From: SPDF01 sp963812085
GTDB lineage: Bacteria; Gemmatimonadota; Gemmatimonadetes; Gemmatimonadales; GWC2-71-9
DNA length: 64,000 bases
Assembly (NCBI GenBank): GCA_963812085.1
Contig: CAWETL010000003.1
Coordinates: forward strand, 496,001 to 560,000
Direction of reading: 5' to 3'
The notes beneath the pieces are model-generated. The model ran no database searches. It was given only the letters and a program-made list of their open reading frames with translations, and was not told the DNA's origin. Made by a program: the position numbers and the translations under genes. Each line of letters opens with the position of its first letter. Positions within the stretch are counted from its first letter, which is position 1. Below, in pieces: positions 26,526 to 33,751 of this stretch.

Positions 26526-27581
26526 CTGCCCACCGTCCTCGTCGCGGACGACAGCGCGCTCTTCCGGCGGCTGCTCACCGAGATCATCGACGGCTCGGGA
26601 GAGTTTCGGGTGGTGGCCACCGCGCGGCATGGCCTGGACGCCCTCCGAAAGGTGCACGAATTCCAGCCTGACCTGGTCACGATGGACCTGGAAATGCCGG
26701 AACTCGACGGGCTGGGCGCCATCGGGTACCTGATGTCGGAGGCGCCGAGGCCGGTGGTGGTCATCAGCTCGTATGCGGGGCCGGGCACGGCGGGAGCGAT
26801 CCGCGCGCTGGAGCTCGGCGCGGTCGAACTCGTGGCGAAGGAGTCCGCCCGTGACGGGGCCTCGCAGGACCGGTTCGCGACCCGGGTCGTCGAGGCCCTG
26901 CGGGCCGCGCGCGCCGCCAATATCTACCGGTTGCCGGTCCTGGCCCGGCCGAGCCGCCCCGTGTCGCCCGCGGGCCAGTTTTCGCTGCCGGGCCGCGCCA
27001 AGTTCTGCGTCGCCATCGCCGCCTCGACCGGCGGGCCGCGCGCGCTCGCGGAAGTGGTGCCCCGCATCGAGCGCGGGCACAGTGCGGCGGTGGTGATCGT
27101 GCAGCACATGCCGCCCCGGTTCACCAGAAGCCTGGCGGAACGCCTGGCGGTGCAGAGCCAGCTCGCGGTCGTCGAGGGAGCGCACGGCGCCCCGCTCGTG
27201 GCCGACACGGCCTACATCGCGCCGGGGGATTATCATATGCGCGTGAGCGAGGAGGCGGATGGCCTCTCGCTCGCGCTCGACCAGGGGCCGCCGGTCTGGG
27301 GCGTGCGTCCCGCGGCCGATCCCCTCTTCCGCTCGGTGGCGCTGATCTTCGGCCGCCGCGCCATCGGCGTGGTGCTCACCGGACTCGGCCGCGACGGCGC
27401 GGAAGGACTCCGCCAGTTGCACGACGCGGGCGGCAAGGGGATCGCCCAGGACCGGGAGAGTTCCACGATCTTCGGCATGCCCAACGCGGCGCAGCAGGCC
27501 GGCGGCGCCGACCTCGTGCTGCCGGTCGCCGAGGTGGGCGCGCGCGTGTCGGTCCTTCTCGCACGGATGAACGCCGCATGA
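26526..27581 (+). CDS. cheB: CheB methylesterase response regulator (CTG start)
   Basis: About 351 residues. The receiver (1-120) has Asp8-Asp9, phospho-acceptor Asp54 (TMDLEMPE) and Lys105, followed by Glu-Ser instead of the usual Pro. The esterase domain has catalytic Ser167 (AASTGGP), His194 (VQHMP) and an Asp in the late GVVLTGLGRDGAEG region. It removes methyl groups from receptors. The start is unusual. The reading frame is open only from the TGA at 26511, and no ATG, GTG or TTG occurs before GTG 26610, which would delete the acidic pocket. CTG at 26526 gives MPTVLVADDS, a perfect receiver N-terminus. No good ribosome site is seen. Confidence 0.93.
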   Translation: MPTVLVADDSALFRRLLTEIIDGSGEFRVVATARHGLDALRKVHEFQPDLVTMDLEMPELDGLGAIGYLMSEAPRPVVVISSYAGPGTAGAIRALELGAVELVAKESARDGASQDRFATRVVEALRAARAANIYRLPVLARPSRPVSPAGQFSLPGRAKFCVAIAASTGGPRALAEVVPRIERGHSAAVVIVQHMPPRFTRSLAERLAVQSQLAVVEGAHGAPLVADTAYIAPGDYHMRVSEEADGLSLALDQGPPVWGVRPAADPLFRSVALIFGRRAIGVVLTGLGRDGAEGLRQLHDAGGKGIAQDRESSTIFGMPNAAQQAGGADLVLPVAEVGARVSVLLARMNAA

Positions 27582-28015
27582 GCGACGGGGGAAATTGCCG
27601 CTACTTGCTGGTGCGCGCCGGCGGGCGGGACATCGGGCTCGAGGTGGCCGAGATCCTCGAGGTGGTGGACCTCGACGCGACCTTCGCGGTGCCCACCCGC
27701 GATCCGGCGCTGCGCGGCGTCGTCGCCGTGCGGGAGCGGCTGGTCCCGGTGGTGAGTCTCTCCGCCGTGCTGTGGGGCGGGGAGTGCCCGCCGGTCCGCG
27801 GGGAGATCGGTGTCCTCGCGCGGGCCGGTCGCCAGCGCATCTGCCTCGAAGTCGACGGCGCCGAGGCCGTCCTGGCCGAGGACGTCGTCCCGGTGCCCGC
27901 CGGCGAGACGCTGCCCTGGGCCATGGGCGTGGCCCGCCGCGACGGCATGCTCGTTCCGATACTCGATCTCAAGGCCCTGGGACTCCGGCTCCTGGGGGGG
28001 AAGAGCGGTTCATGA
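27578..28015 (+). CDS. CheW-like protein (second)
   Basis: 145 residues of a CheW fold: RYLLVRAGGRDIGLEVAEIL, then GVVAVRERLVPVVSLSAVLW and a closing LVPILDLKALGLRLL. It is shorter and more divergent than the first CheW, with loop GECPPVRGEIGVLARAG. The ATG overlaps the cheB stop (ATGA). It may serve a different receptor or cap the array edge (inference). Confidence 0.84.
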   Translation: MSDGGNCRYLLVRAGGRDIGLEVAEILEVVDLDATFAVPTRDPALRGVVAVRERLVPVVSLSAVLWGGECPPVRGEIGVLARAGRQRICLEVDGAEAVLAEDVVPVPAGETLPWAMGVARRDGMLVPILDLKALGLRLLGGKSGS

Positions 28016-28473
28016 CGACTGGCGACGACATACAGGTGGTGATCTTCCAGGCTGGCGCGCAGGAGTTCGCCCTGGAGATCTCCCAGGTGGACCGTATCCT
28101 CCGCTTCCAGGCGCCCTCCGCGGTGCCCGGTGCGCCCGATTTTCTGGAGGGTGTGCTTCCGTACGGCGGCGGGGTCGTCCCGGTCGTGGACCTCCGCAAG
28201 CGGCTCGGGGTGCCCGCGCAGCACCTGGAGGACACCCGGGTCATGGTTGTTACCATGGACGGTCAGCGGGTCGGCATGGTCGTGGACGGCGTCCGCGAGG
28301 TGCTGCGGATCGACAGCCGGCGCATCGCGCCGTCCCCGCCCATGGTGCGCGGGCTCGCCGCCAAGTACATCCTCGGCGTCCTGACGCTGGAGGGCCGCAC
28401 GGTGGTCCTGCTGCAGGCCGGCAAACTCTTCAGCAGCGAGGAACGCCTCCAGCTGGAGGGCGCCGCGAAGTGA
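28012..28473 (+). CDS. cheW: CheW-like coupling protein (third)
   Basis: 153 residues of a well-conserved CheW domain: VVIFQAGAQEFALEISQVDR, GVLPYGGGVVPVVDLRKRLG, RVMVVTMDGQRVGMVVDGVR and the closing GRTVVLLQAGKLF. Closer to canonical CheW than its upstream neighbour. The ATG overlaps the previous stop (ATGA), and the stop overlaps the next GTG (GTGA). Three CheW proteins with one CheA suggest an array with more than one coupling interface. Confidence 0.9.
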   Translation: MTTGDDIQVVIFQAGAQEFALEISQVDRILRFQAPSAVPGAPDFLEGVLPYGGGVVPVVDLRKRLGVPAQHLEDTRVMVVTMDGQRVGMVVDGVREVLRIDSRRIAPSPPMVRGLAAKYILGVLTLEGRTVVLLQAGKLFSSEERLQLEGAAK

Positions 28474-29342
28474 CGGAGCCCTGGCTCACCGCGCTGCGCG
28501 AGGAGTACGGCGCGATCGAGGCGCGGCTCGATGCCGTGCCGACCGGCGCCGAACGCGCGACCGTCAAGCGGGAAATCATCGCCTACTTCAAGCGGGTCGA
28601 CGGCGCGCTTGGGGAGCTGACCCAACTCAAGGAGGAGATCCGCGGCCTCGTTGAGCGGTACAAGCAACTCGCCAGTGACACGGCGGGGAGCCCGGCGCCG
28701 CAGTTCACTGGCGCCCGGCCGGTGGTGCAGGCCGACCACCTGGGCGCCTCCACGTACATCGAGAAGGGCTGGAGTCTCATTTCGCTCGGCGATTACGCCG
28801 GCGCGATCCAGTCCCTGGAACGCGCGCTCGCGCTGGCGCCGGACGAGGTCCAGGCCCAGTCGCTGCTCGGCTGGGCCCAGATGCTGTCGGAGAACTACGA
28901 CGAGGCGCTGGGCACCTTTTCCAAGGTGCTGATGCGCGAACCCGCGAACGCCCTCGCGCGGATCAACGTCGGGTACATCTGCCTCAAGAAGGGCATCTTC
29001 GGCGAAGCCATCGAGCACCTCTCCCGCGCGATCCGGCTCGACAACGACCGCAAGGCGACGCTCTACGCCAACTTCTACCTCGGCCTCGTCTACCAGGAGC
29101 GGGAGATGTACGAGGACGCCGAGGCCTTCTTCCGCAAGGCGCTCGCCCTCGGACCCAACCTGATCGAGGCCTACTACGAGCTGGGCCGCTCGCTCTGGTT
29201 CGCCGGCCGGAAGGACGACGCCCGCCAGGTGTGGAACGACGGACACAAGGCCAACAAGTTCAACCCCTGGGGCAAGCGTTGCCGCGAGCTGCTCGACCTC
29301 GCGGCGGCCGGAGGCGACATCCCTCGGCACTCATCGGATTGA
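28470..29342 (+). CDS. TPR protein with N-terminal coiled coil
   Basis: 290 residues. The first 70 are charged and helical (REEYGAIEARLDAVPTGAER, ELTQLKEEIRGLVERYKQLA). Four to five TPR units follow from ASTYIEKGWSLISLGDYAGA to EAYYELGRSLWFAGRKDDA. There is no signal peptide. GTG start overlapping the previous stop. A cytoplasmic adaptor in the chemosensory operon is the likeliest role, from position only. Confidence 0.82.
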   Translation: MTEPWLTALREEYGAIEARLDAVPTGAERATVKREIIAYFKRVDGALGELTQLKEEIRGLVERYKQLASDTAGSPAPQFTGARPVVQADHLGASTYIEKGWSLISLGDYAGAIQSLERALALAPDEVQAQSLLGWAQMLSENYDEALGTFSKVLMREPANALARINVGYICLKKGIFGEAIEHLSRAIRLDNDRKATLYANFYLGLVYQEREMYEDAEAFFRKALALGPNLIEAYYELGRSLWFAGRKDDARQVWNDGHKANKFNPWGKRCRELLDLAAAGGDIPRHSSD

Positions 29343-30283
29343 TGTTCCTCGTCGCCCTGCTGCAGGGCGACGCCTCGGTGACGACCGTCGGGCGGGTGAC
29401 CGCCGTCGCGCGCCCGGCGGAGGCCGCGCTGGCCACCGGTCTGGCCGAGGTGGCCGACCGTCCGATCACGTGGCCCGGACTCGGCGAGCGGGACCTGGGT
29501 CCGCTCCGGCTGATCATCGCCGCCGACTCCCAGGATTTCGCCGGGCTCACCCGCGGCCGGCTGCCTGGGTGGGGGGCGGGTGCGGCCTTCCCCGGCGGAC
29601 GCACGATCGTCCTGCGTGCCGATGCGGGCGACGTGACGGGCACGCTGCGGCACGAGCTCGCCCATCTCGCGCTCCACGAAGCCGTGCGGGGCCGAGTGCC
29701 GCTCTGGTTCGACGAGGGCTACGCCACCGTGGCGGCGGGGCAGTGGGACCTGTTCGACCGCCTGGGGGTCAACCTTGCCGTCGCGCGGGGCGCCATTCCC
29801 GGCCTTCGGGACCTCGACGGGGAATTGCGCGCGTCGCGCGTCTCCGCGGACGCCGCCTACGCCCTCGCGGCGTCCGCCGTGCTCGAGCTGGCGCGCCGCA
29901 ATCCGACGGGGACGCTCACCCCGCTTTTCGAGCGGCTCGAAGCCGGCGTCGACTTCGGCGACGCGGTGCTCGCGACGACGGGATTCACTCTGGACCGCTT
30001 CGACGAGGCGTGGCGGCGGAGCGTCCGGACCCGATTCGGGCTGGTGGCATGGACCCTCGGCGCCGGCATCTGGTTCGGGATGGCCATGCTCCTGGTCGTG
30101 GCGTACGAATCGAGGCGCCGGAGGGACCGGCCGCGGCGCCTCGCACTCAACGAAGGATGGATCGTCGCCCCCGACCTCCCGGAACCGGAGGGAGAAACCG
30201 GACCTGGATCAGGGGACGGAACGGCCAGCCGAGTGCCACCGGAGGAGGTCGGACCGCTTGACCATCGCGGCCCCGTTGGGTAG
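29342..30283 (+). CDS. Membrane-anchored MA-family (gluzincin-type) metalloprotease
   Basis: 313 residues. The zinc site is HELAH at 104-108, with a downstream Glu125 in WFDEGYA, the HExxH...E pattern of gluzincins and of the peptidase MA-like family. A short hydrophobic N-terminus (MFLVALLQ) may be an export signal. One clear membrane helix lies at about 232-254, followed by an RRRRDRPRR stop-transfer and a charged tail. The catalytic domain would therefore sit outside the cytoplasm. The ATG overlaps the previous stop (TGATG), placing it last in the che/mgl operon. Its substrate is unknown. Confidence 0.8.
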   Translation: MFLVALLQGDASVTTVGRVTAVARPAEAALATGLAEVADRPITWPGLGERDLGPLRLIIAADSQDFAGLTRGRLPGWGAGAAFPGGRTIVLRADAGDVTGTLRHELAHLALHEAVRGRVPLWFDEGYATVAAGQWDLFDRLGVNLAVARGAIPGLRDLDGELRASRVSADAAYALAASAVLELARRNPTGTLTPLFERLEAGVDFGDAVLATTGFTLDRFDEAWRRSVRTRFGLVAWTLGAGIWFGMAMLLVVAYESRRRRDRPRRLALNEGWIVAPDLPEPEGETGPGSGDGTASRVPPEEVGPLDHRGPVG

Positions 30284-30295
30284 CCTTCCACCCCT

Positions 30296-30487
30296 ATGTC
30301 ACAAGCCAGAAAGCCCGGATTGACTCGCGCTATCCCGCTGGGGCCCCGCAACTTGGCTCTCCTCGCCTCCGGCGTGGTCTCGCTGGCGGCCGGATACTTG
30401 CTTCTCTCCTCCGGAAGCACGAGCCTGGCGGCGGTGTTGCTCGTCCTCGGCTACTGTGTCCTGCTTCCGTTGGGCATCGCGCTATAG
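30296..30487 (+). CDS. Small two-helix membrane protein
   Basis: 63 residues. A basic start (MSQARKPGLTRAIPLGPRN) is followed by two hydrophobic segments at about 20-37 and 43-61 separated by SSGST. I do not recognise a family with confidence; the shape resembles DUF3098-type small membrane proteins. It starts 12 bases after the metalloprotease and ends 26 bases before tRNA-Val. Coding is plausible from the hydrophobic pattern and lack of overlap with another gene. Confidence 0.55.
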   Translation: MSQARKPGLTRAIPLGPRNLALLASGVVSLAAGYLLLSSGSTSLAAVLLVLGYCVLLPLGIAL

Positions 30488-30488
30488 A
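30483..30488 (+). promoter_or_regulatory. Candidate -10 element for tRNA-Val
   Basis: TATAGA at 30483-30488 lies 25 bases before the mature tRNA-Val 5' end, an AT-rich island in GC-rich surroundings. No convincing -35 is seen at the right distance, so this is weak. It overlaps the end of the small membrane protein gene. Confidence 0.25.
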
Positions 30489-30513
30489 TCGTGTCGGCCC
30501 GGCGGCGACGAGC

Positions 30514-30587
30514 GGGCGAATAGCTCAGCTGGTCAGAGCGCCTGCCTTACACGCAGGATGTCGGGGGTTCGAGTCCCTCTTCGCCCA
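30514..30587 (+). tRNA. tRNA-Val (anticodon UAC)
   Basis: The cloverleaf folds completely. The acceptor GGGCGAA (30514-30520) pairs with TTCGCCC (30580-30586), with discriminator A. The D arm is GCTCAGCTGGTCAGAGC. The anticodon stem CCTGC/GCAGG encloses loop CTTACAC, giving anticodon TAC at 30548-30550. The T arm is GGGGG-TTCGAGT-CCCTC. The 3' CCA is not encoded. The secreted TPR gene starts about 60 bases downstream. Confidence 0.97.
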
Positions 30588-30649
30588 TGCAGCCGCGGTT
30601 GCGCGGCCCCACGCAGTTCCCTTGCTATGCACATCTGGAGGCTGCAGGA

Positions 30650-32362
30650 ATGCGCCTGACCCGACTGGTTTTCGCCGTTGCTCTCGCCATGCCCGCAGCC
30701 GTTCCGGCGCTCGCGCAGATCCCTTCCGGCGCACGGCGGCTCGGTGCCCCCCTGGTCGCGGCGCCGCGGCTGCTGGTCGCGACCCCGTACGCGTTCGTGG
30801 GAGCCGACTCCCTGCTCGCGGTGCAGGTCGGCGGCGCACTGCGGGACCGGATGGAGCGGGTGGTCGGCGACGCGTATCGCGTCGTACCCCTCAAGCAGAT
30901 GCAGGACGCGCTCACGCAGTACGGGTATCCGGCCGACGCGCTCCTCGCGCCAGTCGTCGCCCGCCGTTTTGCCCTCGAGCTCCAGGCGCGTGTCCTGCTC
31001 ACCTCGACCATCGGCAAGTCCGAGGCGGGGCCCTACTCGGTCACCGCGCGCCTCGCCGGCGTGCACGAGGACGCCGGTAACGTCGTCACGGTGAAGCAGG
31101 CGCCGGGCCAGACGACCCGGCAGTTCGGCGAGGCCATCGCGGACGCGTTCGCCAGCGCGGTCAAGTCCTCGGACGAGGCCAAGGGCTGCGTGGACCAGCG
31201 CGCCAGCGCGCCCGCCAAGGCGGCGGAGTCGGCGCGCAAGGCGATCGCGATCCTCCCGACGAACGGGCTCGCGCAGTTCTGCCTCGCCCAGCTCGCCATG
31301 GACCGGAAGGCGCCCGCCACCGAGATCATCGCCGCCCTGGACATGGCGGTAAAGGGCGACCCGCAGAGCCTTCCCGCGTGGACGGCGCTCGCCGTGCAGT
31401 ACGAATCGGTGAACGACAGCGCCCAGGTCATCGACGCCTACCAGCACATGCTGCTGGCGGCGCCGACCAACCAGCCGTTGCGGGAGACGGCGTTCAAGCT
31501 CTTCCTGCAGTACGGGCGCCCCGACGCCGCCGTCGAGGTGGCCAAGGAAGGCCTGGCCCTCGACCCGTCGAACGCCGATCTCTGGGACCTGCTGAGCAAC
31601 GCCTACGCCACCTCCGGCGATTATCCGAAGGCCATCCAGTCCCTGGAGCATGTGTACCAGGAGGATCCGGCGCGCGCGGACTCCACCTTCTTCCTCAAGC
31701 TGACCGTCTTCGCCGCGGCGCAGCCCGACACGACCGCCCTCCTCAAGTGGGCCCGGGTCGGCGTCGACAAGTATCCCGACAACCCGACGCTGCTCGGCCA
31801 GCTGGTGACCGCGTACAGCCTCTCGGGCAACACCGACAGCCTGATCGCCGTGACCAGCCGCCTGATCACCATCGACACGACCGCCGTCACGCCGGCCCTG
31901 GCGGCCGCCAAGGCGCTCGGCGAGCAGAAGCGGATCTCCGAGGCCCTGCTCTTCACGGACTTCGCGATCGCCCATGGCGATGCGCAGGCCAAGGAGAACG
32001 CGGCCGCGATCCTCACGAACGGCGCGCTCCCGCTGCTGCAGCCCTCCAGCCAGAACCTGCCGCTGGCCGCGGACGTGCTGCGCAAGGCCGTCGCCGCCGC
32101 GGCGCCGGACGGACGGGTGGCGCCGACCGCCAACTACCTCCTCGGGCTCGCCACCTTCTTCCAGGTGCCGCCCATCGACAAGGAGGCGGAGCTCAACAAG
32201 TCGTGCGAACTCGCACGAAAGGAAGAGGGCCTGCTGGCCGAAGCCGCACAGGCGTTCACCCTCGGCCAGTCCACCAAGCCGGCCGATGCGGCCAAGAACC
32301 TCGGCTTCATCTCACAGTACCAGCCCCGAGTGGCCTCGATGATCAAGGTATACTGCAAGTAG
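30650..32362 (+). CDS. Exported TPR-repeat protein
   Basis: 570 residues with a typical signal peptide (MRLTRLVFAVALAMPAAVPA, cleavage after ALA-Q). A domain of about 130 residues follows (VATPYAFVGADSLLAVQVGG; KQMQDALTQYGYPADALLAP) that recalls the nucleotide-free periplasmic domains of secreted TPR proteins. TPR-like repeats then run from about 190 to the end (GRPDAAVEVAKEGLALDPSN; ATSGDYPKAIQSLEHVYQED). The ATG at 30650 is preceded by GGAGG at ideal spacing. An in-frame ATG at the tRNA 3' end is rejected because it would precede the signal peptide. Function unknown; periplasmic scaffold is likely. Confidence 0.85.
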   Translation: MRLTRLVFAVALAMPAAVPALAQIPSGARRLGAPLVAAPRLLVATPYAFVGADSLLAVQVGGALRDRMERVVGDAYRVVPLKQMQDALTQYGYPADALLAPVVARRFALELQARVLLTSTIGKSEAGPYSVTARLAGVHEDAGNVVTVKQAPGQTTRQFGEAIADAFASAVKSSDEAKGCVDQRASAPAKAAESARKAIAILPTNGLAQFCLAQLAMDRKAPATEIIAALDMAVKGDPQSLPAWTALAVQYESVNDSAQVIDAYQHMLLAAPTNQPLRETAFKLFLQYGRPDAAVEVAKEGLALDPSNADLWDLLSNAYATSGDYPKAIQSLEHVYQEDPARADSTFFLKLTVFAAAQPDTTALLKWARVGVDKYPDNPTLLGQLVTAYSLSGNTDSLIAVTSRLITIDTTAVTPALAAAKALGEQKRISEALLFTDFAIAHGDAQAKENAAAILTNGALPLLQPSSQNLPLAADVLRKAVAAAAPDGRVAPTANYLLGLATFFQVPPIDKEAELNKSCELARKEEGLLAEAAQAFTLGQSTKPADAAKNLGFISQYQPRVASMIKVYCK

Positions 32363-32394
32363 GGCTTCCACCGGGGGAGGCCCTCCGTTATTAT
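32361..32394 (+). promoter_or_regulatory. Hairpin and -10-like element upstream of tRNA-Asp
   Basis: An inverted repeat (AGGGCTTCC at 32361, six-base loop, GGAGGCCCT) directly follows the TPR stop. It could attenuate read-through, although no T tract follows. Immediately after it, TATTAT at 32389-32394 is a good -10 match, 14 bases before the tRNA-Asp 5' end. The -35 region is poor, so the promoter call is tentative. Confidence 0.35.
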
Positions 32395-32408
32395 GGTGTG
32401 CTGCACCG

Positions 32409-32483
32409 GGGGCTGTAGCTCAGCTTGGTTAGAGTGCCGCACTGTCACTGCGGAGGTCGCGGGTTCGAGCCCCGTCAGCCCCG
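32409..32483 (+). tRNA. tRNA-Asp (anticodon GUC)
   Basis: The acceptor GGGGCTG (32409-32415) pairs with CAGCCCC (32476-32482), with discriminator G. The D arm is GCTCAGCTTGGTTAGAGT. The anticodon stem CCGCA/TGCGG encloses loop CTGTCAC, giving anticodon GTC at 32444-32446. The T arm carries GGTTCGAGCCCC. CCA is not encoded. A strong terminator follows 17 bases later. Confidence 0.97.
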
Positions 32484-32499
32484 CTCCCGGAAGTACCGG

Positions 32500-32535
32500 C
32501 ACCCCGTTCGCCTTGGCGGACGGGGTGTTCTTTTT
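32500..32535 (+). terminator. Intrinsic terminator after tRNA-Asp
   Basis: A 13-base inverted repeat, CACCCCGTTCGCC with loop TT and GGCGGACGGGGTG (one non-Watson-Crick position), is followed by TTCTTTTT. It is the clearest rho-independent terminator in the window. It separates the tRNA unit from the dcw cluster, whose rsmH starts 25 bases later. Confidence 0.9.
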
Positions 32536-32559
32536 GAAGCACCCGTTGCAGGACACCCG

Positions 32560-33468
32560 GTGACCGACTTCCACATCCCCGTCCTTCTCGACGCCGTGCT
32601 GGCACAGGCGGCGGGCGCGCGCCGCGCCGTCGATTGCACCCTCGGCGACGGCGGCCACGCCGCCGCCCTGCGGGAAGCCGGCGCCACCGTCCTCGGCGTC
32701 GACCGCGATCCGCAGGCGATCGCGCGGGCCCGCGCCCGCCTCGGCGAAGACCGACTCCAGTACCTCTCCGCTCCCTACGCCTCGGACGAGGCGCTCGCCG
32801 CCATCGCCGCCTATGCCCCGGACTTCATCCTGCTCGATCTCGGCGTCTCGTCCCGGCAGCTCGACGACGAGCAGCTCGGCTTCACCTTCCGCCGCGGGGC
32901 GCCGCTCGACATGCGCATGTCGCGCGAGGGCCCGACGGCGGCTGATTTCCTGAACGCGGCGCCGTCCGGAGAACTCGCCACGGTCTTCGCGGATTACGGC
33001 GACGAACGCCGTGCGCGGCGCCTGGCGGACCAAGTGGTCCGGCGCAGGGCGCACGCGCCGTTCGTCACGAGCGACGACCTGGTCAACGCCATCCGCTCGG
33101 TGCTCGGGCCGCGCTCCGGACCCGGCGATTTCGCCCGCCTCTTCCAGGCGGTCCGCATCGCCGTGAACGACGAGCTCCCGGGACTCGCCCGCGCGCTGCC
33201 CGCGCTGCGGGACGCGCTCCGGCCGGGCGGGCGCCTCGCGGTGATCAGTTATCATTCGGGAGAGGACCGGGTCGTCAAGCAGGCCTTCCGCGAGTGGGCC
33301 GCCGCGTGCGTCTGCCCCCCGCAGCAGCCGGTCTGCACCTGCCGGGGCCGGCCCCTCGGACGGCTCATCCCGCGGAAGCCGATCGTGCCGTCCGACGAGG
33401 AAATTGCCGCCAACCCCCGTGCGCGGAGCGCCAAGCTCCGCACCTTCCAGGTCGCCGATGACGCTTAA
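32560..33468 (+). CDS. rsmH: 16S rRNA (cytosine-1402 N4) methyltransferase RsmH
   Basis: 302 residues. FHIPVLLDAVL opens the protein, DCTLGDGGHA is the SAM-binding loop, LDLGVSSRQLDD and PLDMRMS follow, and the late motif ISYHSGEDRVVK is close to the usual SYHSLEDR. The last 60 residues hold a Cys-containing segment (CVCPPQQPVCTCRGRP) and the KPIVPSDEEIAANPRARSAK end typical of RsmH. It is the first gene of the dcw cluster; no mraZ precedes it. The GTG start follows an AGGAC 5 bases upstream. Confidence 0.96.
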   Translation: MTDFHIPVLLDAVLAQAAGARRAVDCTLGDGGHAAALREAGATVLGVDRDPQAIARARARLGEDRLQYLSAPYASDEALAAIAAYAPDFILLDLGVSSRQLDDEQLGFTFRRGAPLDMRMSREGPTAADFLNAAPSGELATVFADYGDERRARRLADQVVRRRAHAPFVTSDDLVNAIRSVLGPRSGPGDFARLFQAVRIAVNDELPGLARALPALRDALRPGGRLAVISYHSGEDRVVKQAFREWAAACVCPPQQPVCTCRGRPLGRLIPRKPIVPSDEEIAANPRARSAKLRTFQVADDA

Positions 33469-33751
33469 GGGCCGCCATTGGGTCATGCTCTGGCTCGCGC
33501 TGTTCCTCGTGGTGGCCGCCGCGGTCCAGTTGCGGCAGACCTCCGCCATCCGGACCGCCGGCCGGCTGGCCAAGCTCCGCCAGCAGCGCATCACGCTCGA
33601 GTCGCGCGAGGCCGACCTGGAGCGCCGCATCCGTGAGGCGTCGAGCCGGCCGGTCCTTGGCAAGAAGGCGCAGGAGGACCTGCAGCTGCATTTCCCCCGG
33701 GACTCCGAGCAGGCGCCGCTCGCGATTCCCGGACCGGCGGCGGAACCCTGA
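33458..33751 (+). CDS. ftsL: FtsL-like cell-division protein
   Basis: 97 residues: a short basic cytoplasmic start (MTLKGRH), one membrane helix (WVMLWLALFLVVAAAVQ), then a charged coiled coil (RLAKLRQQRITLESREADLE). This is the FtsL layout. Sequence identity in this family is always low, so its place between rsmH and ftsI is the main support. FtsL with FtsB and FtsQ activates the septal FtsW-FtsI synthase. ATG overlaps the rsmH stop by 11 bases; the stop overlaps ftsI (TGATG). Confidence 0.85.
   Translation: MTLKGRHWVMLWLALFLVVAAAVQLRQTSAIRTAGRLAKLRQQRITLESREADLERRIREASSRPVLGKKAQEDLQLHFPRDSEQAPLAIPGPAAEP

Noticed and set aside
30587..30649. An upstream ATG at the 3' end of tRNA-Val for the exported TPR gene
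   Set aside because: It would overlap the tRNA and put 21 residues before a clear signal peptide; the ATG at 30650 has a strong ribosome site.
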